From Nocardioides piscis (GTDB lineage: Bacteria; Actinomycetota; Actinomycetes; Propionibacteriales; Nocardioidaceae): a stretch of DNA of 64,000 nucleotides. How positions within the stretch are numbered: the stretch's first letter is position 1; every line of letters starts with the position of its first letter. A program made the translations under genes and the position numbers. Below are positions 28,094 to 37,327 of the stretch, one piece after another. The notes under the pieces are model-generated. The model did no database searches, was not told the origin of the DNA, and worked only from the letters and a program-made list of their open reading frames with translations. The DNA is taken from contig NZ_CP049866.1 of assembly GCF_011300215.1 (NCBI RefSeq), positions 2,046,001 to 2,110,000 of the forward strand, read 5' to 3'.

Positions 28094-28858
28094 ATGGGCG
28101 GCATGGACAATGACGCCGGCCCCACCGCCCCCGGTCCGGCTGCGGGCACACCCAAGTCGCCCTCCGGGCTGCGGGCGCTCGTGGTCGAGGACGAGACCAG
28201 CCTCGCCGGAGTCCTGGGCAGCTATTTGGAGCGCGACGGATTCGAGACCACTCTCATCCACGACGGGCTGCAGGCGGTCCTCATTGCCCGTGACGTCGAC
28301 CCCGACGTAATCGTCCTGGACCTGGGGCTGCCGACGCTGGACGGGATCGAGGTCTGCCGGCAGATCCGCACGTTCAGTGACGCGTACGTCGTGGTGCTGA
28401 CTGCCCGCAGCGAAGAGGTGGACACCCTCATCGGCCTGTCGGTCGGCGCCGACGACTACATGACAAAGCCGTTCAGTCCCCGCGAGCTGATGGCCCGCAT
28501 CCAGGCGATGCTGCGCCGGCCCCGGACACCGAGGGAGGCGGAGGATCAGCACCATGATCTGAGGTTCGCAGAGCTGAAGGTGGACGTGCAGGGCCGCGAC
28601 GTGTGGCTCGGCGGTGAGCCGGTCGCGCTCACCCGCACCGAGTTCGACCTGCTCGCGGCACTGGCGCAGCGTCCCCGGATGGCTTTCAGCCGGCGTCAAC
28701 TCATCGACCACGTGTGGGGTCAGACGTGGGTGGGGGATGAGCATCTCGTCGATGTCCACATCGGCCACCTGCGTCGTAAGCTCGGCGACGATGCTGCTGT
28801 GGGCCGGTTCGTGCGCACGGTCCGAGGTATCGGCTACCGGATGGGCTCCGGCGCATGA
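28094..28858 (+). CDS. OmpR-family response regulator (CopR/CusR-like)
   Basis: 254 residues from the ATG at 28094, which has GAGGG eight bases upstream; 28079 is an alternative. The receiver domain has EDE, the phospho-acceptor D76 in VLDLGLP and K125 in TKPF. The C-terminal winged helix (DVHIGHLRRKLGDD, VRTVRGIGYRM) binds DNA. It overlaps the kinase gene by four bases. Seven tandem-repeat boxes near copper genes are the likely targets. Confidence 0.92.
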   Translation: MGGMDNDAGPTAPGPAAGTPKSPSGLRALVVEDETSLAGVLGSYLERDGFETTLIHDGLQAVLIARDVDPDVIVLDLGLPTLDGIEVCRQIRTFSDAYVVVLTARSEEVDTLIGLSVGADDYMTKPFSPRELMARIQAMLRRPRTPREAEDQHHDLRFAELKVDVQGRDVWLGGEPVALTRTEFDLLAALAQRPRMAFSRRQLIDHVWGQTWVGDEHLVDVHIGHLRRKLGDDAAVGRFVRTVRGIGYRMGSGA

Positions 28859-29964
28859 CCCGGGGTCCGGCGGGGCGGGGCCCGCGGTTCTCCACCCGGC
28901 TGCTCCTCGCACAATCCCTTGTCCTGGTCGCCGGAGCTCTGACCATCTGGCTGGTCGCCTCCGCGGTCGGGCCCAGCATCTTTCACGAGCACCTCGATCG
29001 CGCCGGCGACACGCACAGCACGGAGGAAACCCAACACCTCGAGGAGGCCTTCGCCTCGGCCATGCTGGTGTCGGTGGGCGTCGCGCTGGTCGCCGCGGTC
29101 GCTGCGGCACTCGCGGTGTCGTGGTACTTCAGCCGCCGCATCCAACGCTCGATCGGCAACGTCGCCGCGGCTTCGTCCCAGATCGCCGCGGGCCGCTATG
29201 ACACGTACGTCGACGACCCGGGTCTGGGCGCCGAGTTCGCTACCCTCGCGGCCACGTACAACCGTCTGGCCGGTCGACTAGAGGCCACTGAATCCACGCG
29301 ACGTCAGATGCTCGCCGACCTCGCTCACGAGATGCGCACACCCCTGGCGACCATCGACGCCCACCTCGAGGCGCTCGAGGACGGAGTACGCCATCTCGAC
29401 TCCGACACCGTCACGGTGCTGCGTTCCTCGACCCACCGGTTGCGGCGGCTCGCCGAAGACATCGGAGCGGTCTCGCACGCCGAGGAAGGAGACCTGCGCC
29501 TCGATCCTCGTTCCGTGGATGCGACCGAGGTCGCTGCCACGGCCGTGGACGCGGCTCGCGATCGCTACGAGGCCAAGGGTGTCCGGTTCGACGTCGACCT
29601 GCACCCAGCGGGCCGGGTCGATGTCGACCCCGACCGGATCGGACAAGTGCTGGGCAACCTGATCGACAACGCGCTCCGTCACACCCCGGCTGGCGGCCGC
29701 GTCACGGTGTCCTGCCGGCGGGTGGACGACTGGGTCGAGTACGCCGTGGCCGACACCGGCGACGGTATCGCCGCAGAACACCTGCCCCACCTCTTCGACC
29801 GGTTCTACCGCGTCGACACGGCCCGCGACCGCCACCACGGCGGCTCCGGCATCGGACTGGCCATCGCCAAGGCCCTCATCGAGGCCCACCGCGGCGGCAT
29901 CTCCGCCACCAGTGCCGGACCCGGACACGGCAGCACCTTCACCGTCCGCATCCCCGCAGCCTGA
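28855..29964 (+). CDS. Sensor histidine kinase of the copper two-component pair
   Basis: 369 residues. A short periplasmic loop between two membrane helices (about residues 40-68) has four histidines in FHEHLDRAGDTHSTEETQH, a plausible metal-sensing site. A HAMP segment, HisKA with H158 in LAHEMRTPLA, and a HATPase domain (NLIDNALRHTPAGG, DTGDGIA, GSGIGLAIA) follow. It should phosphorylate the regulator encoded immediately upstream. Confidence 0.92.
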   Translation: MTRGPAGRGPRFSTRLLLAQSLVLVAGALTIWLVASAVGPSIFHEHLDRAGDTHSTEETQHLEEAFASAMLVSVGVALVAAVAAALAVSWYFSRRIQRSIGNVAAASSQIAAGRYDTYVDDPGLGAEFATLAATYNRLAGRLEATESTRRQMLADLAHEMRTPLATIDAHLEALEDGVRHLDSDTVTVLRSSTHRLRRLAEDIGAVSHAEEGDLRLDPRSVDATEVAATAVDAARDRYEAKGVRFDVDLHPAGRVDVDPDRIGQVLGNLIDNALRHTPAGGRVTVSCRRVDDWVEYAVADTGDGIAAEHLPHLFDRFYRVDTARDRHHGGSGIGLAIAKALIEAHRGGISATSAGPGHGSTFTVRIPAA

Positions 29965-29993
29965 CGGCAGGCGAGGGACTTTGGTCCCAAGGC

Positions 29994-30022
29994 ACCTTCA
30001 CCGAACCTTCACCGAAACCTCG
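29994..30022 (+). promoter_or_regulatory. Predicted response-regulator box with a third partial half-site
   Basis: ACCTTCA-CCGA-ACCTTCA-CCGA-AACCTCG: two perfect half-sites and a weaker third, each 11 bases apart. It is about 95 bases before the beta-propeller gene and is the best match in the window. Confidence 0.65.
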
Positions 30023-30114
30023 GCTGAACGACGAGACGGATCGCCGAGTCTCAGGGGGAACCCGTGACGCAGGCACGCTGCGACGCGTCCCCCACCTGTC
30101 AGGAGCTTCCGCCC

Positions 30115-31311
30115 ATGAACCAGACCGCCGCGCGCAGCGCAGACCCGACCTCGCGTCCCAGCGGCCGACCACGTGGACGCCGAAAGTTCATGCTATTTCT
30201 CGCCACGCCACTGGCAGGCCTGCTGGCTGCCGCCATCGGCGTCATCGCGCTCACTGGACCGGACGAAGAGACGGCCGACACCGTGCCCACCGCCCACACC
30301 GGAATGGTGACCGGAACTGTGTGGGTCGCGAACGAGGAAGGCGGCACCCTCACCGCCATCGACGCAGCCACCCACCAGGTGGCCACCACCCTGGACGGCA
30401 TCGAGGGCCCGCACAACGTGCAGATGGGGCCGGACGGGGCGAGCTTGTGGACAGTCAGCGGCCATGACTCGTTCGCCGCGATGCTCGACACCACCTCCCT
30501 GGAGGTCCACGGTGCTGTGCCCACCGGGGGATCCCCGGCCCACATCGTGGTCACCCCAGATGGAGCGACCGCCTACACCACCAATGCCGAGGACAGGACC
30601 GTCACCGCCATCGACACCGCAACCATGCGTCGGGTCGCGACGATCCCCGCCGGGGCCGGACCCCACGGACTCCGCCCGAGTCCGGACGGACGCTGGATCT
30701 ACGTAGCGAACGTGTCCGGCACCACCTTGAGTGTCATCGACACCACCACCAACACGCTGGTGGACGACATAGCTGTGGGCCGAGGCCCTGCGCAGGTCGC
30801 GTTCTCTCCGGACGGCCGTTTCGTCTACGTCTCCCTCAACGGTGAGGACGCTGTCGCCAAGGTCGACGTCGCCCGCCGACGCCTGGTCGGCAAGATCAAG
30901 GTCGGCGACGGTCCGATCCAGACGTTCGTCACCCCCGACAACCGCTTCCTGCTCGTGGCCAACCAGGGAGACGAAACGGCGCCGGGAACCACCGTGTCGT
31001 TCATCGACATCGGGTCGTTCACGCTCACCGAGAACGTGGACACCGGCCAAGGCGCCCATGGGATTGTCGTCGAGCCCTCGGGGAAGCATGCCTACGTCAC
31101 CAACCTGTATGGCAACGACGTTGCCGTGATCGACCTCGCAACCCTCACCGTGGTGGCCAGGATCCCGGTCGGAGGGAAGCCGAACGGCATCAGCTACTCA
31201 CCCCTCACCGTGGAGCCAGCGCCCACCACGATGCTCCGCCTCCCAGACGGAACCGCCGGGGAACCAGCGCAGCACTCGGACGACGAAGGTCATGACGGCG
31301 ACACCCACTGA
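30115..31311 (+). CDS. Membrane-anchored YncE-like beta-propeller protein
   Basis: 398 residues from the ATG at 30115, with AGGAG nine bases upstream; a GTG at 30064 is the alternative. An N-terminal arginine-rich stretch and one membrane helix are followed by six or seven repeats of the form SPDGRxxYVxN...VIDxxT, typical of YVTN/YncE propellers. The tail is His/Asp-rich (HSDDEGHDGDTH). Such proteins bind ligands or metals outside the membrane; no catalytic role is evident. The strong regulator box upstream and csoR downstream tie it to copper. Confidence 0.82.
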   Translation: MNQTAARSADPTSRPSGRPRGRRKFMLFLATPLAGLLAAAIGVIALTGPDEETADTVPTAHTGMVTGTVWVANEEGGTLTAIDAATHQVATTLDGIEGPHNVQMGPDGASLWTVSGHDSFAAMLDTTSLEVHGAVPTGGSPAHIVVTPDGATAYTTNAEDRTVTAIDTATMRRVATIPAGAGPHGLRPSPDGRWIYVANVSGTTLSVIDTTTNTLVDDIAVGRGPAQVAFSPDGRFVYVSLNGEDAVAKVDVARRRLVGKIKVGDGPIQTFVTPDNRFLLVANQGDETAPGTTVSFIDIGSFTLTENVDTGQGAHGIVVEPSGKHAYVTNLYGNDVAVIDLATLTVVARIPVGGKPNGISYSPLTVEPAPTTMLRLPDGTAGEPAQHSDDEGHDGDTH

Positions 31312-31352
31312 CCCACCGCGACCGCGGACTCCCGGTGGCGGAGCCGGCGACA

Positions 31353-31374
31353 TGAAGGTTCGGTGAAGGTATTC
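31353..31374 (-). promoter_or_regulatory. Predicted response-regulator box upstream of csoR
   Basis: On the minus strand: ACCTTCA-CCGA-ACCTTCA. It ends ten bases before the -35 of the csoR promoter. Its half-sites point away from csoR, unlike those of most other boxes. Confidence 0.55.
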
Positions 31375-31383
31375 CGCCACTAC

Positions 31384-31411
31384 TTGCGCTGATACCCCCT
31401 AGGGGTATTAT
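31384..31411 (+). promoter_or_regulatory. csoR-copZ-copA promoter with CsoR operator
   Basis: A -35 TTGCGC (31384-31389) and a -10 TATTAT (31406-31411) are 16 bases apart. Between them lies the palindrome ATACCCCCTAGGGGTAT (31392-31408), the A/T-flanked C/G-tract dyad expected for CsoR. Apo-CsoR bound here would block the promoter until Cu(I) releases it. Confidence 0.75.
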
Positions 31412-31461
31412 GATTTGTGACGAACAGCGGCAGTCAGACATGACTCTCAAGGAGGCCGGCG

Positions 31462-31746
31462 ATGCACACGGAGCCTGGCTACATCACCGAGAAAAAGGCC
31501 ATTCAGACCCGTCTGCGACGCGTCGAGGGGCAAGTCCGCGGGATCCAGCGCCTGGTGGATGAAGACACCTACTGCATTGACATCCTCACCCAGATCGCAG
31601 CTGCCACCAAGGCCCTCGAGAGCGTGGCACTGCTGCTGCTTGACCAGCATCTGAAGCACTGCCTCACGCACGTCGAAGGCCCCGAGGACACGCGACGCAA
31701 GCTCACCGAGGCATCCGAGGCCATTGCCCGGCTTGTCCGCTCCTGA
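31462..31746 (+). CDS. csoR: Copper-sensing transcriptional repressor CsoR
   Basis: 94 residues, all-helical CsoR/RcnR family. The Cu(I) triad is present as C38, H63 and C67 (TYCID, DQHLKHC). The RLRRVEGQVRGI segment is the family's DNA-binding helix. It is first in the csoR-copZ-copA unit and has a matching operator in its own promoter. Confidence 0.93.
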   Translation: MHTEPGYITEKKAIQTRLRRVEGQVRGIQRLVDEDTYCIDILTQIAAATKALESVALLLLDQHLKHCLTHVEGPEDTRRKLTEASEAIARLVRS

Positions 31747-31775
31747 CCCAGCAGCACCCGACCTAAGGAAGTCCG

Positions 31776-32165
31776 ATGACCGAGACCACCGAGACCAATG
31801 ACCAGGCCCGCAGCCAGCCGCTGCTGGCAGACCAGAGCGCCGACGCCGGCAGCTGCGGATGTGGCGGTTGCGGTTGCGGTGCTGCTGACACCGGCTCGGC
31901 CACCACGTCCGCGGCGTCCAAGGCGATCGACGTGGAGAACACGATGACCACCCACAGCTACGCCGTCTCCGGAATGACCTGCGGCCACTGCGCCGGAGCC
32001 GTCACCAGCGAGCTCAAGTCCCTCGCTGGCGTCACCGATGTGCAGATCGAGCTCGTCGCCGGCGGCATCTCGACGGTGACAGTCGTGAGCGTTACCACCC
32101 TGGACGACACCCATGTCACGGGCGCTCTCGAGGAGGCTGGCGACTACCAACTCGCTCAGCGATAG
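31776..32165 (+). CDS. CopZ-like copper chaperone with Cys-rich N-terminal extension
   Basis: 129 residues. The C-terminal 70 residues are an HMA domain with the Cu(I) motif GMTCGHC. The N-terminal extension has SCGCGGCGCGAA, five Cys in ten residues, which is not part of a normal chaperone and could bind extra Cu(I). An internal ATG at 31944 would give a standard-size CopZ, so two forms are possible. It should hand copper to the ATPase encoded next. Confidence 0.88.
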   Translation: MTETTETNDQARSQPLLADQSADAGSCGCGGCGCGAADTGSATTSAASKAIDVENTMTTHSYAVSGMTCGHCAGAVTSELKSLAGVTDVQIELVAGGISTVTVVSVTTLDDTHVTGALEEAGDYQLAQR

Positions 32166-32225
32166 CCCACCGGCAGACCACCGCAACCCGCCGCAATACA
32201 CGGCTGTGCGAGGAGATGAACTCGG

Positions 32226-34574
32226 ATGACGACGCCCACCACCACCCCAGATCAGTCCAGCCGTGAGCTGGATCTGAGCATCGGTGGGATGACCTGTGCC
32301 TCCTGCGCGGCTCGGATCGAGAAGAAGCTGAACAGGCTGGACGGGGTCACTGCCACGGTCAACTATGCCACCGAGAAGGCAAAGGTCAGCTACCCAGCCA
32401 CGCTCACCCCCGATGACCTCGTGGGGGTGGTCGAGGCCACCGGCTACACCGCAACCGTGCCGCCTCCGGCGTACAGCGACGGGGAACCACCGACTGCCAC
32501 CGCGTCGGACGACCGGGACATCGAGGCCGCGGGCTGGTGGCAGCGACTGGTCATCTCAGCGGTGCTGACCGTGCCGGTGCTGGCCTTGTCGATGATCCCG
32601 GCGGTGCAGTTCGACAACTGGCAGTGGATCTCCCTGACCCTGGCCTCACCAGTCGTGGTCTGGGGTGCTTGGCCGTTCCACCGCGCCGCCGTGACCAACG
32701 CCCGGCATGGCGCAGCCACCATGGACACCCTGATCTCGGTCGGAGTCTCCGCCGCCTGGCTGTGGTCGCTGTGGGCGCTGCTGTTCACCCACGCCGGGAT
32801 GACCGGAATGCGGATGCCGTTCGACCTCTTCCCCGATGCAGACGCGGGCGTCCACATCTACCTCGAAGTCGCCGCGGCCGTCACCACCTTCATCATCGCC
32901 GGCCGCTACTTCGAGGCCCGCGCCAAGCGACAGTCCGGCGCGGCGCTGCGAGCGCTGCTCGACATGGGCGCCAAGGATGTCGCGGTCCTCCGGGACGGGG
33001 GAGAGGTGCGCATCCCCGCGCACCAGCTCGCCGTCGGCGACCGGTTCGTCGTACGCCCGGGGGAGAAGGTCGCCACCGACGGAGTCGTCGAGGCGGGTAC
33101 CTCTGCCGTCGACGCCTCCATGCTCACGGGAGAACCAGTCCCGGTCGAAGTCGGCCCTGGTGATCCGGTCGTGGGTGCCACCATCAACGCCGGCGGTCGA
33201 CTGGTCGTCGCTGCCACCCGGGTCGGAGCCGACACCCAGCTGGCTCAGATGGCCCGACTCGTCGAGGACGCCCAGAACGGCAAGGCGCAGGTCCAACGCC
33301 TCGCCGACCGGGTCTCGGCGGTCTTCGTGCCCGTCGTCATCGGCCTGTCCCTGCTGACGCTGGCTGGCTGGCTGTTGACCGGACACAGCGTGACCGCGGC
33401 TTTCACCGCCGCAGTAGCGGTGCTCATCATCGCCTGCCCGTGCGCCCTGGGGCTGGCCACACCGACCGCCCTGCTGGTGGGGACCGGTCGTGGCGCCCAG
33501 CTCGGCGTGTTGATCAAGGGCCCCGAGGTCCTCGAGTCCACCCGGGTGGTCGACACCATCGTGCTCGACAAGACCGGCACCGTGACCACCGGGAGGATGG
33601 AACTGGCCGAGGCCATCCCCGCCGACGGCGTCGACGCCGAGAACCTGCTCCGGCTGGTCGGGGCTGTGGAGCACGCCTCGGAACACCCGGTTGGTCAGGC
33701 GATCGCAGCCGGCGCCCGCGCCCGACTCGGGGAACGGCTGCCCGACGTCGAGGGGTTCGCCTCAACCCAGGGCCTCGGGGTTGCGGGCGTCGTGGACGGC
33801 CACGCCGTCGTGGCCGGACGGCCGGGCTGGCTCGCCCAGGAGTGGAGCCAACCCCTCGATGCGCACCTCATCGAGGCGGTCCAGATCGCGGAGCAGCAGG
33901 GCCGGACCGTGATTGCCATCGGGTGGGACGGCGCCGCCCGTGGCGTGGTGGTCGTCTCCGACACGATCAAGCCCACCAGCGCCCAGGCCGTCGCCGAGCT
34001 CAAGCAGCTCGGGTTGCGCCCGGTGCTGCTCACTGGCGACAACGAACGCGCCGCCCGCGCCGTCGCCGCGGCAGTCGGCATCGACGAGGTGATCGCCGAA
34101 GTTCTCCCGGCGGAAAAGGTCGCCGTCGTCGAACGTCTCCAGCGCGAGGGCCGCACCGTGGCGATGGTCGGCGACGGCGTCAACGATGCCGCCGCACTGG
34201 CCACGTCTGACCTCGGCATCGCCATGGGCACCGGCACCGACGTGGCCATCGAGGCTTCTGACCTCACACTGGTGCGTGGCGATCTGCGCGCGGCCGTCGA
34301 CGCGATCCGACTCTCGCGCCGTACCTTGCGGACCATCAAGGGCAACCTGTTCTGGGCCTTCGCCTACAACGTGGCCGCTCTTCCCCTCGCCGCACTCGGG
34401 TTGCTCAACCCACTCATCGCCGGCGCTGCGATGGCGTTCTCTTCGGTGTTCGTGGTGTCCAACAGCCTGAGGCTGCGCCGGTTCCAGGCCGTCTCCACAT
34501 CCTCCTCACCTCATCCGGACGCAGGGCAGGACCACGCGGTGACCCGCGTTTCTTCCAGGAAGGCAGAGCGATGA
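32226..34574 (+). CDS. Copper-exporting P1B-type ATPase (CopA-like)
   Basis: 782 residues. N-terminal HMA domain with C24-x-x-C27 (GGMTCASC), eight membrane helices, the membrane metal site C404-P405-C406, phosphorylated D448 in DKTGT, and the hinge [10 protein letters not shown]. This is the P1B-1 pattern for Cu(I) export to the outside. It is the third gene after the CsoR-regulated promoter and overlaps the next ATPase by four bases. Confidence 0.93.
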   Translation: MTTPTTTPDQSSRELDLSIGGMTCASCAARIEKKLNRLDGVTATVNYATEKAKVSYPATLTPDDLVGVVEATGYTATVPPPAYSDGEPPTATASDDRDIEAAGWWQRLVISAVLTVPVLALSMIPAVQFDNWQWISLTLASPVVVWGAWPFHRAAVTNARHGAATMDTLISVGVSAAWLWSLWALLFTHAGMTGMRMPFDLFPDADAGVHIYLEVAAAVTTFIIAGRYFEARAKRQSGAALRALLDMGAKDVAVLRDGGEVRIPAHQLAVGDRFVVRPGEKVATDGVVEAGTSAVDASMLTGEPVPVEVGPGDPVVGATINAGGRLVVAATRVGADTQLAQMARLVEDAQNGKAQVQRLADRVSAVFVPVVIGLSLLTLAGWLLTGHSVTAAFTAAVAVLIIACPCALGLATPTALLVGTGRGAQLGVLIKGPEVLESTRVVDTIVLDKTGTVTTGRMELAEAIPADGVDAENLLRLVGAVEHASEHPVGQAIAAGARARLGERLPDVEGFASTQGLGVAGVVDGHAVVAGRPGWLAQEWSQPLDAHLIEAVQIAEQQGRTVIAIGWDGAARGVVVVSDTIKPTSAQAVAELKQLGLRPVLLTGDNERAARAVAAAVGIDEVIAEVLPAEKVAVVERLQREGRTVAMVGDGVNDAAALATSDLGIAMGTGTDVAIEASDLTLVRGDLRAAVDAIRLSRRTLRTIKGNLFWAFAYNVAALPLAALGLLNPLIAGAAMAFSSVFVVSNSLRLRRFQAVSTSSSPHPDAGQDHAVTRVSSRKAER

Positions 34575-37030
34575 CCACGCATTCACACTCCGACGGCCAA
34601 CACGATCCCGGGCATCAGGGTGGCGAGAGCAACGGCATCGCCACCACCGTCCTGGAGGTCTCGGGAGTCCAATGGGCCAGCAGCAAGAACGTGGCCGAGG
34701 CCGTTCTGGCCCGGCGGCCCGGTGTCCTTTCGGTCGATGCCAACCCGGTCTCGCAGACCGCCACTGTCACCTACGACCGCAACCGCACGAACCTGAGCGA
34801 GCTGCGGGCGTGGGTACGTCAGTGCGGCTTCCACTGCGCCGGCCAGTCGGTCCCGCAGCACGTGTGCGACCCGATGACCGAGCCGAGGTCCGCGACTGGA
34901 CACGACGGCCACATCACCCAAGACGCGCACGCGGGGCACCCGACGGCACCCGCGTCTCCGGTGAGCTCGCCGCACGACGCGATGGGCCACGGCGGGCACG
35001 GGTCCATGTCGATGGCCGACATGGTCCGCGACATGCGCAACCGGTTCCTCGTTGCTGCGCTGCTCTCCGTGCCCATTCTGTTGTGGTCACCGATCGGCCG
35101 GGAGGTGTTGGGTTTCGAGACCGTCGCGCCGTTCGGCCTACGCGACGACGTGTTCAGCCTGTTGCTGTCACTGCCGGTGGTGTTCTACTCGGCCTGGATC
35201 TTCTTCGACGGGGCCTGGCGGGCGCTGCGCGCTCGCACGCTCGACATGATGGTGCTGGTTGCCGTCGCCGTGGGGGCCGGCTGGCTCTACTCGCTCGGGG
35301 TCACCCTCACCGGTGGCGGTGAGGTGTTCTACGAGGCGGCCACGGTGCTGACCGCGTTCGTGCTGCTCGGGCACTGGTTCGAGATGCGCGCCCGTGGCGG
35401 CGCCAACGACGCCATCCGAACCCTCCTTGATCTGGCGCCTCCGCAGGGTCTCGTCATCCGCGACGGCGAACCGGTCGAGGTGTCCACAGCGGAGGTCGTC
35501 GTCGGGGACCTGCTCCTGGTGCGCCCGGGCGCCAAGATCGCGACCGACGGGGTCGTGGAGGAAGGTGACTCCGACGTCGACGAGGCGTTGGTCACCGGCG
35601 AGAGCCTCCCGGTGCACAAGTCACCTGGCGACCCGGTCATCGGGGCCACCGTCAACACCACCGGCACCCTCCGCGTCCGTGCCACCAAGGTCGGCGCGGA
35701 CACTGCCCTGGCCCAGATCGTCGCGCTCGTGCAGCAGGCGCAGAACTCCAAGGCCCCCGGACAGCGACTCGCGGACAAAGCCGCGTTCTGGCTCGTCCTT
35801 GTCGCCCTAATCGGCGGGGCCGGAACCTTCTTGGTCTGGCTGGCGGCGGGCGCGAGCGTGCAGACCGCGCTGCTGTTCGCGATCACCGTTGTCGTCATCA
35901 CCTGCCCCGACGCGCTGGGCCTGGCCACGCCGACCGCGATCATGGTCGGTTCCGGGCTCGGTGCCAAGCGGGGCATCCTGTTCAAGAACGCCACCGCGAT
36001 CGAGACATCGGCCCGGATCGACACCGTGGTGATGGACAAGACCGGCACCCTCACCAAAGGCGAACCCGAGGTCACCGACGTCGTCCTCGCCCCCGGCGTC
36101 GACGAACAACGAGCCCTCGCCCTGGCCAGTGCCCTCGAACGCGAGTCCGAGCACCCACTCGCTCAGGCAGTCGTGCGTCACGTCGACGCGACAGACGCCC
36201 CACGCCTGCGCGCCACCGGCTTCCGCAACGTCACCGGCATCGGGGCGCTCGCCGAGGTCGACGGACACAAGGTCGCGATCGGCAACCGACGGCTCATGGA
36301 ATCAGAGGACATCGCGGTCGGCGACCTCGGAGCGCAGCGCGACGAAATCGCCTCAGGCGGACGCACCGCGGTGTTCGTCGCCGTCGACGGCAACGTGGTC
36401 GCCGTGATCGGGATGGCCGACGCGGTCCGCGAGACCTCCGCCGCCGCAGTCACGGCCATGCACAAGGCCGGCATCCGGGTCGTCATGCTCACCGGCGACA
36501 ACCACGCGACCGCCGAGCGGATCGCGGAGGAACTCGGAATCGACACCGTCATTGCCGAGGTGCTGCCCGAGGACAAGGCACGTCACGTCCAGCAGCTGCA
36601 AGACGAAGGACGCGTCGTCGCGATGGTCGGCGACGGCGTCAACGACTCGCCCTCGCTGGTGCAGGCCGACGTCGGTATCGCCGTTGGCGCCGGCACCGAC
36701 GTCGCCATCGAGGCCGCCGATGTCGTCCTCATGCGCTCCGACCCGCTCGACGTGCCGGTGGCACTGACGATCGGACGGGGCACGCTGCGCAAGATGCGAC
36801 AGAACCTCGGGTGGGCAGTGGGCTACAACGCAATCGCGTTGCCGATCGCCGCCGGCGTCTTCGAGCCCGCGTTCGGCCTGGTGCTGCGGCCCGAGATCGC
36901 CGCGCTGTCAATGTCCGGGTCGAGCTTCCTGGTTGCCGTGAATGCCTTGATGCTCAAGCGCCTACCGCTGCCCACGCAGCCCGCTGACCCCGAACCAGTT
37001 CAGGCTGACAGCCTGCAGCCAGCGCACTAG
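34571..37030 (+). CDS. P1B-type ATPase with CPD membrane motif and degenerate HMA domain
   Basis: 819 residues. The N-terminal domain looks like an HMA fold ([22 protein letters not shown]) but lacks the CxxC. A His/Met-rich stretch before the first helix ([15 protein letters not shown]) resembles CopB-type pumps. The membrane motif is C445-P446-D447 rather than CPC or CPH. Phosphorylation site D489 in DKTGT and [10 protein letters not shown] are intact, so it should be active. Copper is likely from the setting, but selectivity cannot be read from known motif classes. It is translationally coupled to the CopA-like gene. Confidence 0.88.
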   Translation: MTTHSHSDGQHDPGHQGGESNGIATTVLEVSGVQWASSKNVAEAVLARRPGVLSVDANPVSQTATVTYDRNRTNLSELRAWVRQCGFHCAGQSVPQHVCDPMTEPRSATGHDGHITQDAHAGHPTAPASPVSSPHDAMGHGGHGSMSMADMVRDMRNRFLVAALLSVPILLWSPIGREVLGFETVAPFGLRDDVFSLLLSLPVVFYSAWIFFDGAWRALRARTLDMMVLVAVAVGAGWLYSLGVTLTGGGEVFYEAATVLTAFVLLGHWFEMRARGGANDAIRTLLDLAPPQGLVIRDGEPVEVSTAEVVVGDLLLVRPGAKIATDGVVEEGDSDVDEALVTGESLPVHKSPGDPVIGATVNTTGTLRVRATKVGADTALAQIVALVQQAQNSKAPGQRLADKAAFWLVLVALIGGAGTFLVWLAAGASVQTALLFAITVVVITCPDALGLATPTAIMVGSGLGAKRGILFKNATAIETSARIDTVVMDKTGTLTKGEPEVTDVVLAPGVDEQRALALASALERESEHPLAQAVVRHVDATDAPRLRATGFRNVTGIGALAEVDGHKVAIGNRRLMESEDIAVGDLGAQRDEIASGGRTAVFVAVDGNVVAVIGMADAVRETSAAAVTAMHKAGIRVVMLTGDNHATAERIAEELGIDTVIAEVLPEDKARHVQQLQDEGRVVAMVGDGVNDSPSLVQADVGIAVGAGTDVAIEAADVVLMRSDPLDVPVALTIGRGTLRKMRQNLGWAVGYNAIALPIAAGVFEPAFGLVLRPEIAALSMSGSSFLVAVNALMLKRLPLPTQPADPEPVQADSLQPAH

Positions 37031-37197
37031 GTCCCCCAAGGGCCCTCGTGGTCAACTCCAGGAGCACGTGCATTCGATGGGAGACGCGGCAGTCGAGCAC
37101 CTCCGCGCGCAGCACCGCCAGGGCAGTGATGGCCCTCTCGAGGGGTCGCTCGAGGACCGTCCGATCTGAGTCAGACCGCCGACTGACTAGGGCCGGT

Positions 37198-37215
37198 TTC
37201 TTGATCGAACCTTCA
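37198..37215 (+). promoter_or_regulatory. Predicted response-regulator box upstream of the cupredoxin-ATPase
   Basis: TTCTTGA-TCGA-ACCTTCA: one perfect and one weaker half-site, 11 bases apart, 113 bases before the ATG. The 297-base gap between the ATPase genes (37031-37327) has no other recognisable feature. Confidence 0.5.
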
Positions 37216-37327
37216 CGGCAGGAATGCACACCCGATACCTGCAGCCGGTTGCCTGAGTAAGTACGCAAGCGAGGCATTGCCATTGCGCGGTTGCCTGCTC
37301 GATCGCCGTGACCGGAGGAGAAGTCCG

